64,000 nucleotides of DNA from Apostichopus japonicus (GCF_037975245.1 NC_092569.1:18333501-18397500); one strand, 5' to 3'. Positions 52,001 through 64,000 are shown, counted from the first letter of the stretch. Numbers and translations: made by a program. The notes: generated from the letters alone by a model not told the origin.

Positions 52001-52220
52001 CAGAAGTGGATGGTGGCACTCGGATCATTGGTGCGCAACTTGTGATAATAATAATGGTTACTGTGACCAATTTCATGTCTGCGGAAGCTGTCACTCCGTT
52101 TGTACCAGTGACAACCTTAATGGAGACTACAACGGTGTCTGTGGAGAAAATGTATTTTCCAACCACAATGCTTACTGTAGTTTAAATTTCACTGAGATGA
52201 AAATTCGGCCATCCTTGTAA
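49001..52220 (+). CDS. FReD gene C: fibrinogen-related protein with duplicated small exon and a frameshift
   Basis: Exons 49001-49046, 49378-49449, 49712-49780, 50175-50308, 51164-51424 and 51910-52220. Exon 1 encodes a short signal peptide (MNVMLLVIYIVPLTK). Exons 2 and 3 are tandem duplicates, each with a GLRGTF.CTNT motif and one Cys. Exons 4-6 are a fibrinogen domain: TDCKDVY, the GGGW motif, VFQRH, FWLGNEKLYYLTNQ, the YDRDNDD calcium-type loop, SGWW, a Cys-rich stretch, DNLNGDYNG and TEMKIRP. All intron phases are 1 except phase 0 between exons 4 and 5. Exon 5 as written is one base short: VFQRHSGIIS and FYQNWDAYKKGF lie in different frames around 51191-51198, within a TTTT run, and 262 nt would restore the phase-1 exit. 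It is either a recent pseudogene or has an error in a homopolymer. With the base restored the protein would be 297 residues. Confidence 0.82.
49229..49850 (+). repeat. Tandem duplication of an exon and its flanking intron in gene C
   Basis: Two adjacent units of about 300 bp start CCAATGACCGG (near 49240 and 49580). Each runs through a pyrimidine tract, ATCAACCAG, the exon and GTAAGTTC, and ends with CGCAGTCTTAC...GTCCATGA.TTCA. The exons (72 and 69 nt) keep 1-1 phase symmetry, so either can be included or skipped without a frameshift. The second has lost one codon. Confidence 0.92.
51014..51136 (+). pseudogene. Decayed duplicate of gene C central FReD exon
   Basis: After an ATCTAG acceptor-like end, the sequence GTTTTTCAAC...AAACTTGGATGCGTACAAA...GATGATTTTGGCTTGGGGAAT parallels the start of the real exon at 51164, but with gaps, stops and a cut-off after the ATCTAAAAAC equivalent. 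It lies only about 30 bases before the branch and pyrimidine region of the intact exon. It is the relic of an exon duplication within the gene. Confidence 0.85.
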
Positions 52221-55102
52221 ACATAATGTATTTCATGTTTAGTTTGCTTTGCAATCTAATTTACTGCTTTAATCAAACTACCAAAAGAACATTGTTGTAA
52301 TTATATGTGTTGCTGTGCTTCTTGTTGTTCTGCTTCCGAAAGCCACAACAGTAAAATAACACCAGAAAGAACAAAAAGCGCAAAAATCTGTTGGAATGTT
52401 TAATGTGCGTGTATTAACACAGCGTCTGAACGACAAAATGTTAGCTCGAGGTGGAATCATATGTATTTATATATATGTAGCTTGGTATGAATGAAAACCG
52501 TTGATGCCAATGTTTTATCATACATATTTCCCGTTGTTGTATTTAACGATATTTATTATTCATGACTTATTCAGATGCTGCGACATTCACGCTAACTTCG
52601 AACATGCGAGATATGAACCGTTTAGTATCGCATACAAATATTTCTTCCTGCACGTGAAATTCATGTTTTATGTCTTATTTGGGTAAATTTTAGGCTGTTT
52701 GTTCTCAGTTCATACCTTTTTCTTCTGTTCTTGATGAAGTTTTGGTCGACTACTTTTAATACATTACGGTTTCACACATATTACGTTTATATATACATTT
52801 AACGGTAGATTATGATAAGACAATACTGCGACCAGTACAAGGTAATATTCAGTTATTAACAGTTTGTTAAAATCCTCTAATATTTGAACTGCTTGCGTTA
52901 TTTCTTACACCAAAATAAATGTAATTATGATTGTATTTTTTTTTTTAGATTTTTTTTCGGTGGCTAAGAATGTAATTGAGGAGTAATGAGCTGGATAATC
53001 TGATGCCTTCTTTGCCCTATTTTAAGTAACGAAAAGACTCGCTGATATTTCTATTGATTCACACATCAGTCTCGCACATCAGCATCCTTTTAAGCTCCGT
53101 TCATTGTACTAATCGATCAATTTGATTGTATTTTTACACGCAAATCACGATAACAACAGCATCATGTATAGAGTTTTGACATGTTTTATCATATCGCAGG
53201 TATTTTTCAACAGTTGGAGGACCAACTATATTGTAGCTGTTCTTATAGTCACAGTATCCCTCTAAACGAATGCCTTATGCGATGAGCAAACCAATTTCGT
53301 TGAAGCGTCATCACTAGTTGCATTAATGTGGTTAAAGCTAGATATGTTAAATATTTTGCGATGATCACATCATGTGAAATATATATGGATAAGAGTTGTA
53401 AATGTTTAAAGTTATAGCCGATATGATTTCCATTTTTTTCCCTCTGTTGTTCTCCTTTGTTCTATTTTGTTTGCCTGTATTTGCATTTTGGTGAAACAGA
53501 ACGTCCTAGAAAATATTAAGTGAACACATAACTATACCAACGAAACTTATTATCGTGAGAATAAAACGTTTTGTGAATTTGTGCAGATATTGCGTTTTCT
53601 TTCTAGAAACACCACGACAAGAGATGTCCATCGTCACTTACAGATGCAGTTCAAAGTAGGCCATTATTTTCAATTAAGTCTGCATTTTCATGTCTGTCAT
53701 ATTGTAGCTACCTGTGTATCAACATGTAAATATATATTTTACGCAGTCCATTTTGTTATGGATGAAAGTTTGTTACAGAATATTCCAATGGTAGAGAATT
53801 TGAGACTATAGATGCTAACAAAAACAGTTCTATTTTGATTTCAAATGTGAAATTTAGAATGCATTGCTTTGGTTACAAGTGACTTGTTTTTTACGGATCT
53901 TCTATACAAGTGTTTTAAAAGGCTTTGCTTTTTATTTTAGACATTGCTGTTAATTGGATTTGTTTCTAATGTGATGTGATCACAGTGTATGTTTAACTGG
54001 TAGCCAGAGTTGAGAATTTCAGTAAATTGCAAATATTCCACTTTTTATATTTTCATCTGACAATATAGACAGAATTCAACGTTAATTTTATTGTTTATAT
54101 GTAAAAAGTATTCCAAGTATTACATTACAATATAGTCCGAGTATTAACACAATTCCCTCGTAGTTCTATCACTCTTCGGTTTCTGTAAATACAAAAACCT
54201 ATCATTGTTTCTTGTTGTTATCTGGTTTAATCTGGCCAGCGTGGTTCCTCAAAGTCATGCATCAAACGTATGTAATATTTGAGGATTGTGAGTCCTTACA
54301 TTAGGGTAGACTTTAAGTACTTAATTATTTGCATAAGGGAATCACTGTTGAATGAGTTATTAACAGCAAAAGTGAGGACGTTTTCAGGGATATAGCTCTT
54401 TTCCTTACTAAATGGAAAGTTTTTATAGAACTAGAACCCGATGATGAGAGTTTGTCCATTCATTACGCAAATATATTCACCTAGTAAGCAATCACGTTTA
54501 CTATCCACCAACATTAGCGTCGTGAGTTGTAGCCTTGGTAATGTAATGTAAATGTAAGGTAATTTGTTTTCATCCAAGGAACATTGATCTTTTATGGTAT
54601 TGCTTCTTTGAACGCTCGAAATGAAGTTACGTCTGTAAACATGTAGCTACAAGGCACGCCATTCGATTTTCCGTAGATATATAAGCATACGTTTCATTGA
54701 CCTATAGGCGAATTATTTAAGCGACATTACTCATTGCCCTAAACTGGTGTCATAGAACAGCCATTTTCGCAAATTCCAAGTTACATCTATATTTCAAATA
54801 AACTGTGTGTCGTTATGCTAATGAAGACGTTTAAGACATATATTTAATTTCTTGTGGTGACAAGTGTTATGTTGAAAATTAGAGTAAGTAATAACATTTC
54901 TGAATATCAAAATGCATGCTAGAGGAAATTATTTGTAAAGTCCGATACATTGTAGAGAGTCTAGTAGCATCGTAACATAATAGAACAATTACTCATATTT
55001 CCACATGTGCAAGACACATGATTGAAATAGAGTAAAGAATTAAAAGAAAGTAGATAATAAATTTAGTTACAGAAACCATCCAAAAATTTGGTAGTATGAC
55101 CT
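52221..55102. other. Intergenic region after gene C
   Basis: AT-rich DNA. Possible poly-A signals (AATAAA) lie near 52914 and 53562. No other gene or element was recognised. Confidence 0.4.
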
Positions 55103-55910
55103 CATATGGCCATGGGCGTCTATCAAGGGGGGGGGGACCGGGCACATGCCCCCCACAGTTCAATCGGTGGAGGACACACTATCAAATGTCCCCCACACAT
55201 TTGGTAAAAGATAAAATTTGAAAATACACGCGCATGTGTGGGGTCCTGGAAATATAATTAAAGTGGTTTGTCTTGCCATCCTAGTTTCAAATTTCATAGA
55301 AATGTGTTCTCGTAGACCAAGCAAAACATTTAAACTGACACAGTCCCTTAGGAAGTGTGTCACGGGTGGCAATACAAAGCATTGTGGTTTAGCATGCTAT
55401 GACGACTATTGGCCAAATTTGCGCTAAGCTCACTATACGAACTCTGATCTGGACTGTGCCTTATTAGTTAGTTATATAAATTAATAATAATGGCGTATGA
55501 GAAAGTGCACCATTTTGTAGTATGACTTTCAGGACGGCAAGTCGAGAAACTCACATGCAGTCGCGGTGGATAGCTTCCTTCTTCTATATGTCCGGGACAT
55601 TTTGGGCTTATATGAGGCCCTGGGGTCATTTCCTTGACCGACTTGGTGCAATATAATGTTCCCTTTTCGAAGTTAAATTTATTCACAGATAGTTAGTTGT
55701 CATTGGCTTGAACAATTGAGGGGTATTCTGTTCTGAAACATAGGGAAAATGGGGCTGCGATCTCGTAGGTATTGGTATCTGCAATTTTCTTGGGACGCTG
55801 CGCGCCAACCGATGGTGGCGCTTCGCTTAGATAGTACTTACGGCCGGACTACTTCAATCAATTACGCCCCCTCCCACGTTTAAAATCAGATTGACGCCCC
55901 CGCATATGGC
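55103..55910. mobile_element. Non-autonomous hAT-like element with 8-bp target duplication CATATGGC
   Basis: The element spans 55111-55902 (792 bp). The left end CATGGGCGTCTATC pairs with the right end GATTGACGCCCCCG (11 of 14 positions). It is flanked by CATATGGC at 55103-55110 and 55903-55910. It carries a G tract near the left end and the core CGCGCCAACCGATGGTGGCG shared with the cluster at 35-36.7 kb. No transposase frame. Confidence 0.85.
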
Positions 55911-57163
55911 ACATCGTCGTATACCCACCATATAAGAGATACATGAGCCATTACACAATATTGAACCTTTGAGGTTCATTGAACACTTCTCTAACGTTAG
56001 TTACTACGATGTTAGTCCAATAGTCTAATATCCTACAAGTTACAAATATTGAAGGGGTGAGTTGTGGAATGATTTTAGCCGTTTTGTCGTGTGTATTATA
56101 GCCAAAAGATTCATGTTTTAATATGCCATTTGTCATTTGACCTCGACAATGTGTTCCTATGTGTTCCTTTATGTGGTTAATCACAATGTTTCAGCAGCTC
56201 ACGTACATGTAGCAAAGCCATCGGGTAAAGTATTCATTGCATTTTATCACAATTTGTAATTTGACGTTATTCCCATCAAAATTTGAAGTCCGTCTGGCTT
56301 ACAGTTTAAAAGAGTTAAAAATAAGGTTTTTGGACAAAATGTGGCCAAGTGTGACCGCTGATCCAATCGACAACGTGATCTTTATAGTTTAAATTATATT
56401 TGACTTTGGCAGTCTAGTATCTTATATGGGCAAAATGGTTTTTCATCACGAATTAATGTTATGTAAGGTACCCCACATACAAACACTAATGCACAGCTCT
56501 CAAAAGCAATCCTGCCTACCAAGGTAGAACTTGTAATAGTTAGGAACATAGTGGTAACTTACACGATCTCAAGTGAAAACATAAATATGACTTATCAGTT
56601 TCGGTCTGCATTTTATTCGGAACACCGTTACAGAGGGACGTGTCTTAATTTATCATCTTTACAAAGTGACTAAAAGAAACAGAATTCACAAAAAGCGTTG
56701 TTGTAACTATATGTAATGGTGATTGAACTTCTCATACGTTGATATGAATCAGTTGAATTACATTAGATGTTAGACATGTGGCAATATACTCCGAATTATC
56801 AAAAGGAAAAAGAAGAGACTAATGCAAAGTTTTTACATCCTTGTAAATGTCGTCATGTACATTTCCATAGATAAGGTAGAGTGATTTGACATGGCTTTAA
56901 CTCAATCACGTCCGTTATCCAGGCTTTTTTTCTTTTCATGGTCCTTCACTCTTTCATTGTTCTGTTACAGTTAACCTCACTGTCAAATGTATTCAGATAG
57001 TTTGTTGTTATCTCATTCCATGTTGTCTTTTAAGAAAAAATGTCATGCATAGAAATTTCGAGTGCTCACAATAAGGGAGACGTTTTCAGATTTTGGTAAC
57101 ACTTTTTTGTTAAATTATCTTTCACAGTAAAAATGTAGACACAATATTCACTTTGCTGATAAC
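55911..57163. other. Intergenic region before the 3' end of gene D
   Basis: No recognised feature. Confidence 0.4.
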
Positions 57164-57169
57164 TTTATT
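57164..57169 (-). other. Poly-A signal of gene D
   Basis: AATAAA on the minus strand, 14 bases after the gene D stop codon. This gives a very short 3' UTR if used. Confidence 0.5.
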
Positions 57170-57183
57170 TCTGAATCACGTCA

Positions 57184-60100
57184 TCAGGATCGAGGTCGTA
57201 TCTTCATTTCCGTCGACTGTATGTTGTTATTCCCTCCAGGGAAATAATACCAATAAATGGTATAAGATCCAGTGTATGGTCTATTGAGGTCACAATAAGA
57301 AGAACAATAATAATAACTGTACCACCATGCGGATTTATAATTAGCGGCATTATTAGAAGAACAATCATCGTTGTCACGGTCACGTGTAAAAAATGCTTCT
57401 CCATTGTGATAACTATGACCAAGTGCGTTGTAGCCTAGATAAGCAAACAGAAAGAAAAGGGTCAATGAAAGCATTGTCGCAGATTGTATGTATGAAAACT
57501 GCAACAAATATAACTCAATGTTAATATATGACACGGAGACTGAATGGTTACGTCATAGAGTAACTAAATGCATCATACAATCGAGTGTGTTTTATTTAAA
57601 TATTAAGACACCCTTTTACAAACAATGGGCAAGTCGTTCACAGGAAATTAAAATTATTTAGAAGAGCATTTATTTCTAGTCGTATCCATATGTAAAGATA
57701 GGCATCAGTTTGTGGGAGTTCAACATGGACCTCATTTACATATTAAAAGAGGGTACACACAGTGAAAGGTTCTTCAAAGTCCTTGTCACCTCATATATTT
57801 TACATGTTATAATATTTTTAAAAGAAGTAGTTACAATGTTTTGGATTTTCGTAAATCGGAACTCATTCTTTTAACATGATTTGACTTGATTCAAATCGAA
57901 AGACCTCATTTTAATATCAACCAATTGTTTAATAACCGTTTATATAACTGTGATTCGATCCCTACAATTTTGAACTTCAGACTTTGACTGGAGTACTTAT
58001 GTATCTATTTAAGGATTCCAAATATTAGCACAATGATTAAAGCTCCACTTGCGGAAAAATAACCGTTTTATATCTTACGAGGGAGACTTGTACGTAATAT
58101 TTGGGCATTATAAATCTCTCCATTTTTCTTTGTTTTAGATTTGTCATAAAAATTGGAAAGGTATACTTGAAATAATAATGTTCAGTTACTTCGATATTCT
58201 CCCAACTATAACAGAAAAAACAGTGTCCCATTATTGTTTCATTATTGGTTGCAACCAGTAATCGATTTAAAATTATCGCTACATTATTCTAAAAATAAAC
58301 GTTCTGAAATGAACGACATATGAGTGTAGACATTTATATATTTCATGTTATAGCATGTGATAATTGTTCAATACAATTGTTCATTCTCGAAGTAATAGAC
58401 TGACTTTGGTACGAATTACTGTGACGATCGATCTTGTATAGCGTGGAACCTTATTGCGAACCATTCGCAGCCATACATTATCTCGTAACAGTGAATTAGG
58501 TTTGCAATCAAATAAGTATATCGTCTTTCGACATGTAACTGTTTTCAACGGGTGCGAACTTAAAAGTTTCTGTTTTTCTTTCTTCGGTTTTTTCTTTACT
58601 CTGCCTACTGCTATATCTTGGTATATTTCCAAAGACCAGTTAAACACAGCTAAAGACCATAGTCTATGAATCTAACATGTAAACATTATCTATGTGATCT
58701 GCATGAGATGGGATATTTGGTTATAGTTGGGTTTCCTTTCTATGTCGAGGCAAACGAATTGAAGAAAGTTTTCCAGATCATAGAATATGGCTACGTCTTA
58801 TGTGTAGTTTCAGTATTTTCAAGATGTAATTGAACCAGAAAATGAGCACATGATTTTAATATATCTGGACTATCAGTTCTTGATAGTCATGATAAGTCTA
58901 TTATAAAATCTAAGTATTTGTAATCTCTAATATAGCACGTTGAAAAAATAGAATTGCTCTGAATAGTTGCCAAGTGCATCCGTTATGATGATCATATGCA
59001 CATCAGATTGTAGAATGTACTTGGAGAAAGAAGATAAAATGGAACTCACCTGCTGTACTTGAAGAGTCATAACCACTGATACTTAGTCTGAAATTAGTAT
59101 CCACATTGCCCACGCTGAAGGAGCTATACTTAGCAAAGTGATATTGGCCAGATTTTGAAACGAAATCAATCCTTAGCTCATATTGACCTTGGCTCGTCAA
59201 TGCTGCAAGTTTATCGTTGCCAAGCCAGAAATTGCCGTCGGCAGTTCCAAAACCCTCTCTGTATTCATTCCAATCTCTGTGAAAACTCAAACTACTGTCA
59301 ACACGTCGCTGGAAAACCTGTAATTATAGTAACACAAACAAAAAGGTAGACGCAACTATATATAAACTAATTTTATTACATTTTAAGATGGTTGCAATTA
59401 TCCCAGTTGAGATACCCTCAAAAGTCCATTCAGTTTACATGATTGTGTTGTGTTGTGTATAACCCATGGATCTGAAAGGAGTATCATCATGCATAATACT
59501 TCTACTTTAAAAAAAAAAGCAGACCAACGTTCGCAAGCCAAAATAAATACACTTAAGACAGATGTTCTCTAGACATACTGGTGTCCATAAACCAAATTAG
59601 TATGCAGTTTTAAATTATCCTATTTGTTAAGTTGGCTTTAATCGTTACAAATTAATGATAACATAATATTAGTAATAAATATTTAAGAAATAATAACAGT
59701 AACAATTGTGTTTTCATCAGTGACAAAAGAGAAAGAATACAACTTCCTTTCCTTTGTTATCTTTAAAAATGACAATAACAGATACATACCAACCAACCAC
59801 CTCCATCTGAGACGTCACACATTACTTGAAATGGGTTGCCTGTCCACCCTGCTGGTTGTATAAGTCGAATGCTGTTGGAGTCCTCTGTACTATATGCTTG
59901 ACAGTCTGATGCAGTAGCCCGATCACATTGGACCCCGTCTCCAGTGTATCCTACGTTACAGTAACACTGTGATAAGCCTTGTCGTTCCTCACAGTTACCA
60001 TTGGGACTGCACCGGTATGTGTCATCACAGCTCAACAGACCGCTGTTGCAGGAACATCGTTTGGTACAAGAAGGGTTCACATATACTTCACCTTCCTAAC

Positions 60101-62968
60101 AAGATAAAACGGTACGCCTTGTCAAGTAGATGCAAAATAATAATATCCTTCAATGGGAATACTCAATGTTCCAAGTCGAGGTATAACGAGCAGTGCAATA
60201 GGTGACATTCCTTCATAAAATTAGAGCAGCTGCAGGGTAAAGATTTAACGTTTTTAAAATGAATCATTTCAAGCACCATAATAACTGTTTTGTTCCGGCT
60301 TTTCTTCTCATTGTAAATTAGTTTGATACGTAAACATTTAGGAATGGTATCTTACCGCTAGGACTACTCCTTGACCGTTCTCTGCTTCCTCTATGAAACA
60401 ACTACAATTCTCTCTAGGTACACAGTCTTCCCCGTCCATCAAGAACCCATCGGGACAAACGCAACTGGGTGTGCTAGAGCATGATTCGGTACATGTAGGA
60501 TCGGCACATGAACCTTCACATTTACACCTGTTGAGAACCTTGTTGGTGGGACACCACTCGATGCATGGGTCTGGAATAGGAATAACGATTAAGTTACGAC
60601 ATCAAAAAGGAAAGCTTGATGGAAAGTGTACGATGATCTATTATCTCAATAACACATCATGTTCATAAATTATCATTTGATATTGTATAAAAATGCGAAA
60701 CATGCTTCACAGCTAAAACGACATATCTAAATAAACCAATGAAATAAATAGCAAACCGCTCTCTGCCCTTACTAGATGAACAAAATACATCGATTTATGA
60801 AGAAACTAAGTCTGAGCTAAGTGCTTGATAGCAGTGGCCAACAACGTGCTCATGAAAGTAAAGTTACATGCTGCAAAATGAATATTAAATATTACTACGA
60901 GCTCATTCATCTAAAGGTACCTTGGTTAATGGCATGGATGTAAGGTTGGTTCAGGTGGGAAGTATATCGTTAGTAAGCGAAACATTCCCGCTCTGTATCA
61001 CACCGCAGGTCAAACATATTAATATCATCGAATTATTGAAACATGTGTGAACGGCAAAAATCGCAATATTTTAATTTCACTGTTTAACGGTTAGCAAACA
61101 TATTAAATGTCACTTCGGGCGAGTAACGTGTCCAGATAAGAAGTTCACAGTTTAATAACCCACCTGTTGTTCCGGTATACTCTCCGGTGCTAACCAGTTT
61201 GTAATGACTGAAGCTGTCACTGATGCGGAAAGTTTCATACGTCACGAAGAATGAACAACCGGATTCTGTAGTTATATCCATGCGTAGCTGATATTTCCTC
61301 TGATTGGTGATGTAGGATATCTTCTCATTGCCGAGCCAAAATTCACGAGCAAGGAAACCAAAACCGTTTTCATATTCGTCCCACGTACGGTTGAAGTTGA
61401 TTGAATTATCCTCTCGTCTCTGTATGACCTGTTGAAATAATTTGAGACATAAAAATATCAAACTGATTGAATTGCAAGACCGTTAGTTATTAACTGTAAG
61501 ACTAGTGTGAAACAAAAGAAAGGCACAACTATACTGAAACATGGAACAAACAACCTGCAGGAAGAGAAAAATGAGATAAATTAAATATAAACAAATTAAA
61601 ATCACTTACAAACCCCACCAAATGTATATTGATGCGAATACTATATAAATATTACCAATATATAAGTTGTGTCATCTTCGCCAATTTAGTATTCTTATTG
61701 AAGTCAGGAATATGTGGAAAGTATTAAAACGTATTGGAAAAACATGTAGGAATATAAGTATGGTGCAGACTGCTTTTGCGAAAGAGCATGACAGATGATT
61801 CGACCAACCTCTTTTTGTAAGACATAGATATTGTGTAAAGCTCGCCGAGCCTACTGTGTAACATCAACTATATATTAGTACATCATAATAATATGAACAG
61901 TTCTGTAGTATGAGAAATGTATTATTTCAACAAGAATAATTTCAATTGTGGTGATAAATTTGCAATGTAAATACAATATTCACAGTATAAAATACAACAC
62001 CTACCGTCCATCCACCATCACCTAGACTGTTGTTACAAGATACTTCAAAAGGTTCAGGATAGCCGTCTGGTTTGATGACGTAAACACCATCGTTTCTAGA
62101 CGATGGACATTGGCTTAGCACTTCATGGCAGTCTCGTGGATATTCAGCACGTTGGTAGAGGAAAAACGATGACTCTAAAAGGAAAAGGTAACACAACATC
62201 AAGCTAAGAGGTTTCATAACTCCGGAGACACTTGTGTGACAACAGAGATCATATAGCCTACCTTTAGTGTTTACTTTGTCAATGTTCACAACCACTTGCG
62301 TCATTTCCTGATCACGTTATAAAAGTTTGGCATGGGCAATTACGAAGATGTGATTTTAAAATCTAGTTACTATTACTTACTGGTCTGTACTATTTCAAAC
62401 ATTTTCTATTTTTTTTTAAATGAAGTCACTCGTTTTGTCTTATATCCCTGAAAAATTTGGTAAGTTAAGCATTTGAAAAATACATAGCAAATTAAAAACC
62501 TCATTTTAAAGACGATCAATATTTTTTTAACGAATTTTGTTTCCTATACATCATAATTTTCATACACAAAAAAGTACTAAAGTAAACAAATTATCTTTAA
62601 AAAAAATTAAAAATCTTTGAAATTATATAGTGCTTATTATACTTACAATTGATATGTTAACAACATATGATGTCTTTGACGATACTTCCCAAACGATGTG
62701 TATATCATATACGTTCATAATTGTTTGGAAATTCTCCAAATGTTACGATGTTGTTGTATCTTAAAGAAAAACAATATTATTTTCACTCGTCTTTGGAGGT
62801 TAGCTTGTGGTTGGGGTAAAGGGGAAGGAGAGGGGAGAAGGGAGAAGGGAGAGAGATAAGGTAAAAAAAATGCTACAACGTTGTTAACGTTTTGAAGTTT
62901 TTAATATGATAGAAACACTTACTTAACGTTTGGTCTCCGTAGTCACTAATGCTCCTTTGGCGTTCCGG
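57184..62968 (-). CDS. Gene D: truncated FReD - TIL - EGF-like - FReD composite protein (5' partial)
   Basis: Minus-strand exons 62968-62923, 62174-62005, 61428-61164, 60571-60356, 60095-59790, 59317-59050 and 57434-57184, phases 1, 0, 1, 0, 0, 1. Exon order gives a short polar linker (PERQRSISDYG), then the N-terminal and central thirds of a fibrinogen domain (YPRDCHEVL, CNNS, GDGGWT, VIQRRED, FWLGNEKI). A TIL cysteine-rich module follows (CPTN, CVCPDGF, CVPRENCSC), then VYVNPSCTKRCSC and an EGF-like CYCNVGYTGDGVQC. A second, complete fibrinogen domain ends with RDRDNDD, SAWWYS and TEMKIRP. The calcium/pocket exon of the first FReD is absent. The TIL exon carries one extra A in an AAA run at 60539-60541 that breaks the frame; without it phases and cysteines fit and the visible part would be 506 residues. 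A signal-peptide exon upstream was not found. Whether the first FReD and the rest are one transcript rests on phase agreement. Confidence 0.75.
60356..60571 (-). other. TIL cysteine-rich exon of gene D with one-base frameshift
   Basis: 216 nt as written. Read in phase 1 from the acceptor it begins DPCIEWCPTNK, then needs a one-base shift to continue VLNRCKCEGSC...CVCPDGFLMDGEDC...NCSC. C-P-x-N-x-(V)-x-x-x-C at the start and C-x-C-x-x-G in the middle are the trypsin-inhibitor-like pattern found in von Willebrand/zonadhesin/tectorin-type proteins. The next exon supplies the linked Cys-rich and EGF-like parts. Confidence 0.75.
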
Positions 62969-64000
62969 CTAAAATAAGGTCAAAAATATGTATTAACAAT
63001 GATCGTCAAATAAGTACAGGGTACAATTATATAGTAAAATATGTCAACGTTACATTTTTCTTATTTTCCATTGTCCTATATTTAGGTTAGTCCAACTTTT
63101 ATTTTATTTTCTCATCTATAAATTGCAACATTTCACATAGCTGCTTATTATTTTAGGACAAGTTAGAGAAGAGTTATTGACGCAGTCATGTATCTGTATT
63201 AGTAAATAGCCGCCGTTTATTGAATACAAAAAGAAAAACAATATAGACACGACAATGTTTGGTTGAGTTGTAGAGGAGTATGACAATAAATATGATAAGA
63301 AGTTTTAATTTTTACGTGAATTCAGGTGAATATTGAAGATTAAAATTAATCCGATAAATATGTCACTTCTCTAAGTACAAAACACAAACAACGAAAGATA
63401 AGGTTTGAGTTTAGCATTGTCTTGAAAACATATATATTTTTTTTTTAATATCCCATATATTCAGAGTGAATTTATGCCCATCAATTTGTTCTAGACAATG
63501 AACATTTACTATATGCCCATTAGGTATCACGTTCTTGATATGACTTTTATAGTTTAAAACATTTTTTTGAAGAAGACCTATTGGTTAATAAAGATTTGGT
63601 TCTAATGTATAATAACGTTCGATAAAATTTTTGTAGAAAACATAATTATATAAAAGAAACGTTAGAATCTTCATAATAACATATTTTTCTTGTAAATTGT
63701 TTAATTTAATTAATTCACATGAAACAAGTTCATAAAAATACTTTGCAAATTTCACATCTGCATTATGTATTCTCGAATTTGGATTAAATTGAAATTGTTC
63801 TTTGTACTGGCAATGAAAAAAATATATAATCTTTACACACATTAAATGATCGGGATTATTAATAGAGCAAATTGTTTATTGATATCATGCAGCTGTTTGG
63901 GATAAATCTGACAAAGATGAAAATTTGTGGCGACAATGAACTTACAACGACATCAGCGATTAAATCAATTGACAATTCTTACAACAGCAACGTTTGGATG
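62969..64000. other. Upstream region of gene D
   Basis: By analogy with genes A and B, a phase-0 signal-peptide exon should lie here or beyond the window on the minus strand. None was recognised with confidence. The sequence is AT-rich. Confidence 0.4.

Noticed and set aside
57184-57534. Small secreted protein starting MLSLTLFF in frame with the gene D last exon
   Set aside because: The hydrophobic stretch is the pyrimidine tract before a good AG acceptor, and the FReD exon start and phase match the other copies. An alternative start cannot be fully excluded.
60572-61163. Third exon of the first FReD of gene D
   Set aside because: Searched by eye on the minus strand; no DRDND or WW motif found.
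63890-63985. Signal-peptide exon of gene D before a GTAAGT-like site near 63941
   Set aside because: All frames contain stops or lack a hydrophobic core in the needed phase.

Overview
The window looks like an animal genome, most likely an echinoderm and probably a sea cucumber. The protein-coding signal is a cluster of intron-rich, secreted fibrinogen-related (FReD / FREP-type lectin) genes whose motifs (CNNS.GGGWT, FWLGN.K, DRDNDN, K.RP C-terminus) resemble holothurian fibrinogen-like proteins. The rest is AT-rich, with GT-AG introns, TA microsatellites, degenerate retroelements and many short hAT-like DNA transposons. The species is an inference; the FReD assignment is read directly from the sequence.

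Layout. 1-4.8 kb: intergenic DNA with a TA microsatellite, an orphan decayed FReD last exon (3473-3669) and a decayed LINE 3' end. 4.78-8.1 kb: FReD gene A (+, five exons, TATA box to poly-A signal). 8.1-38.3 kb: about 30 kb of repeat-rich DNA. It holds an 88-bp satellite, a TGACCT-rich repeat, three hAT-like elements with perfect 8-bp target duplications, a Penelope-like GIY-YIG remnant, a broken DUF7869-type gene scattered over 25.3-33.5 kb, a 2.9-kb foldback inverted repeat in its middle, and a 70-bp satellite. 38.3-44.5 kb: FReD gene B (+, same five-exon plan as A). 44.5-49 kb: nothing recognised. 49.0-52.2 kb: FReD gene C (+), with a tandemly duplicated small exon, a decayed copy of its central FReD exon and a one-base frameshift. 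55.1-55.9 kb: a fourth complete hAT-like element. 57.2-63.0 kb: gene D (-), a composite of a truncated FReD, a TIL cysteine-rich module, an EGF-like module and a full FReD, with a one-base frameshift in the TIL exon; its 5' end was not found.

Genes A, B and D share intron phases at equivalent places (0, 1, 0, 1). A and B have a signal-peptide exon, a small exon with a furin-like RxRR site, then FReD exons of almost constant size (central exon 271, 271, 261+1, 265 and 268 nt across A, B, C, D-first and D-second). They are therefore tandem or segmental duplicates. By family knowledge they would encode secreted, calcium-dependent pattern-recognition proteins of innate immunity; the ligand cannot be read from sequence. 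All splice sites were chosen by eye from GT/AG context, phase and homology between the copies; no transcript evidence was available.
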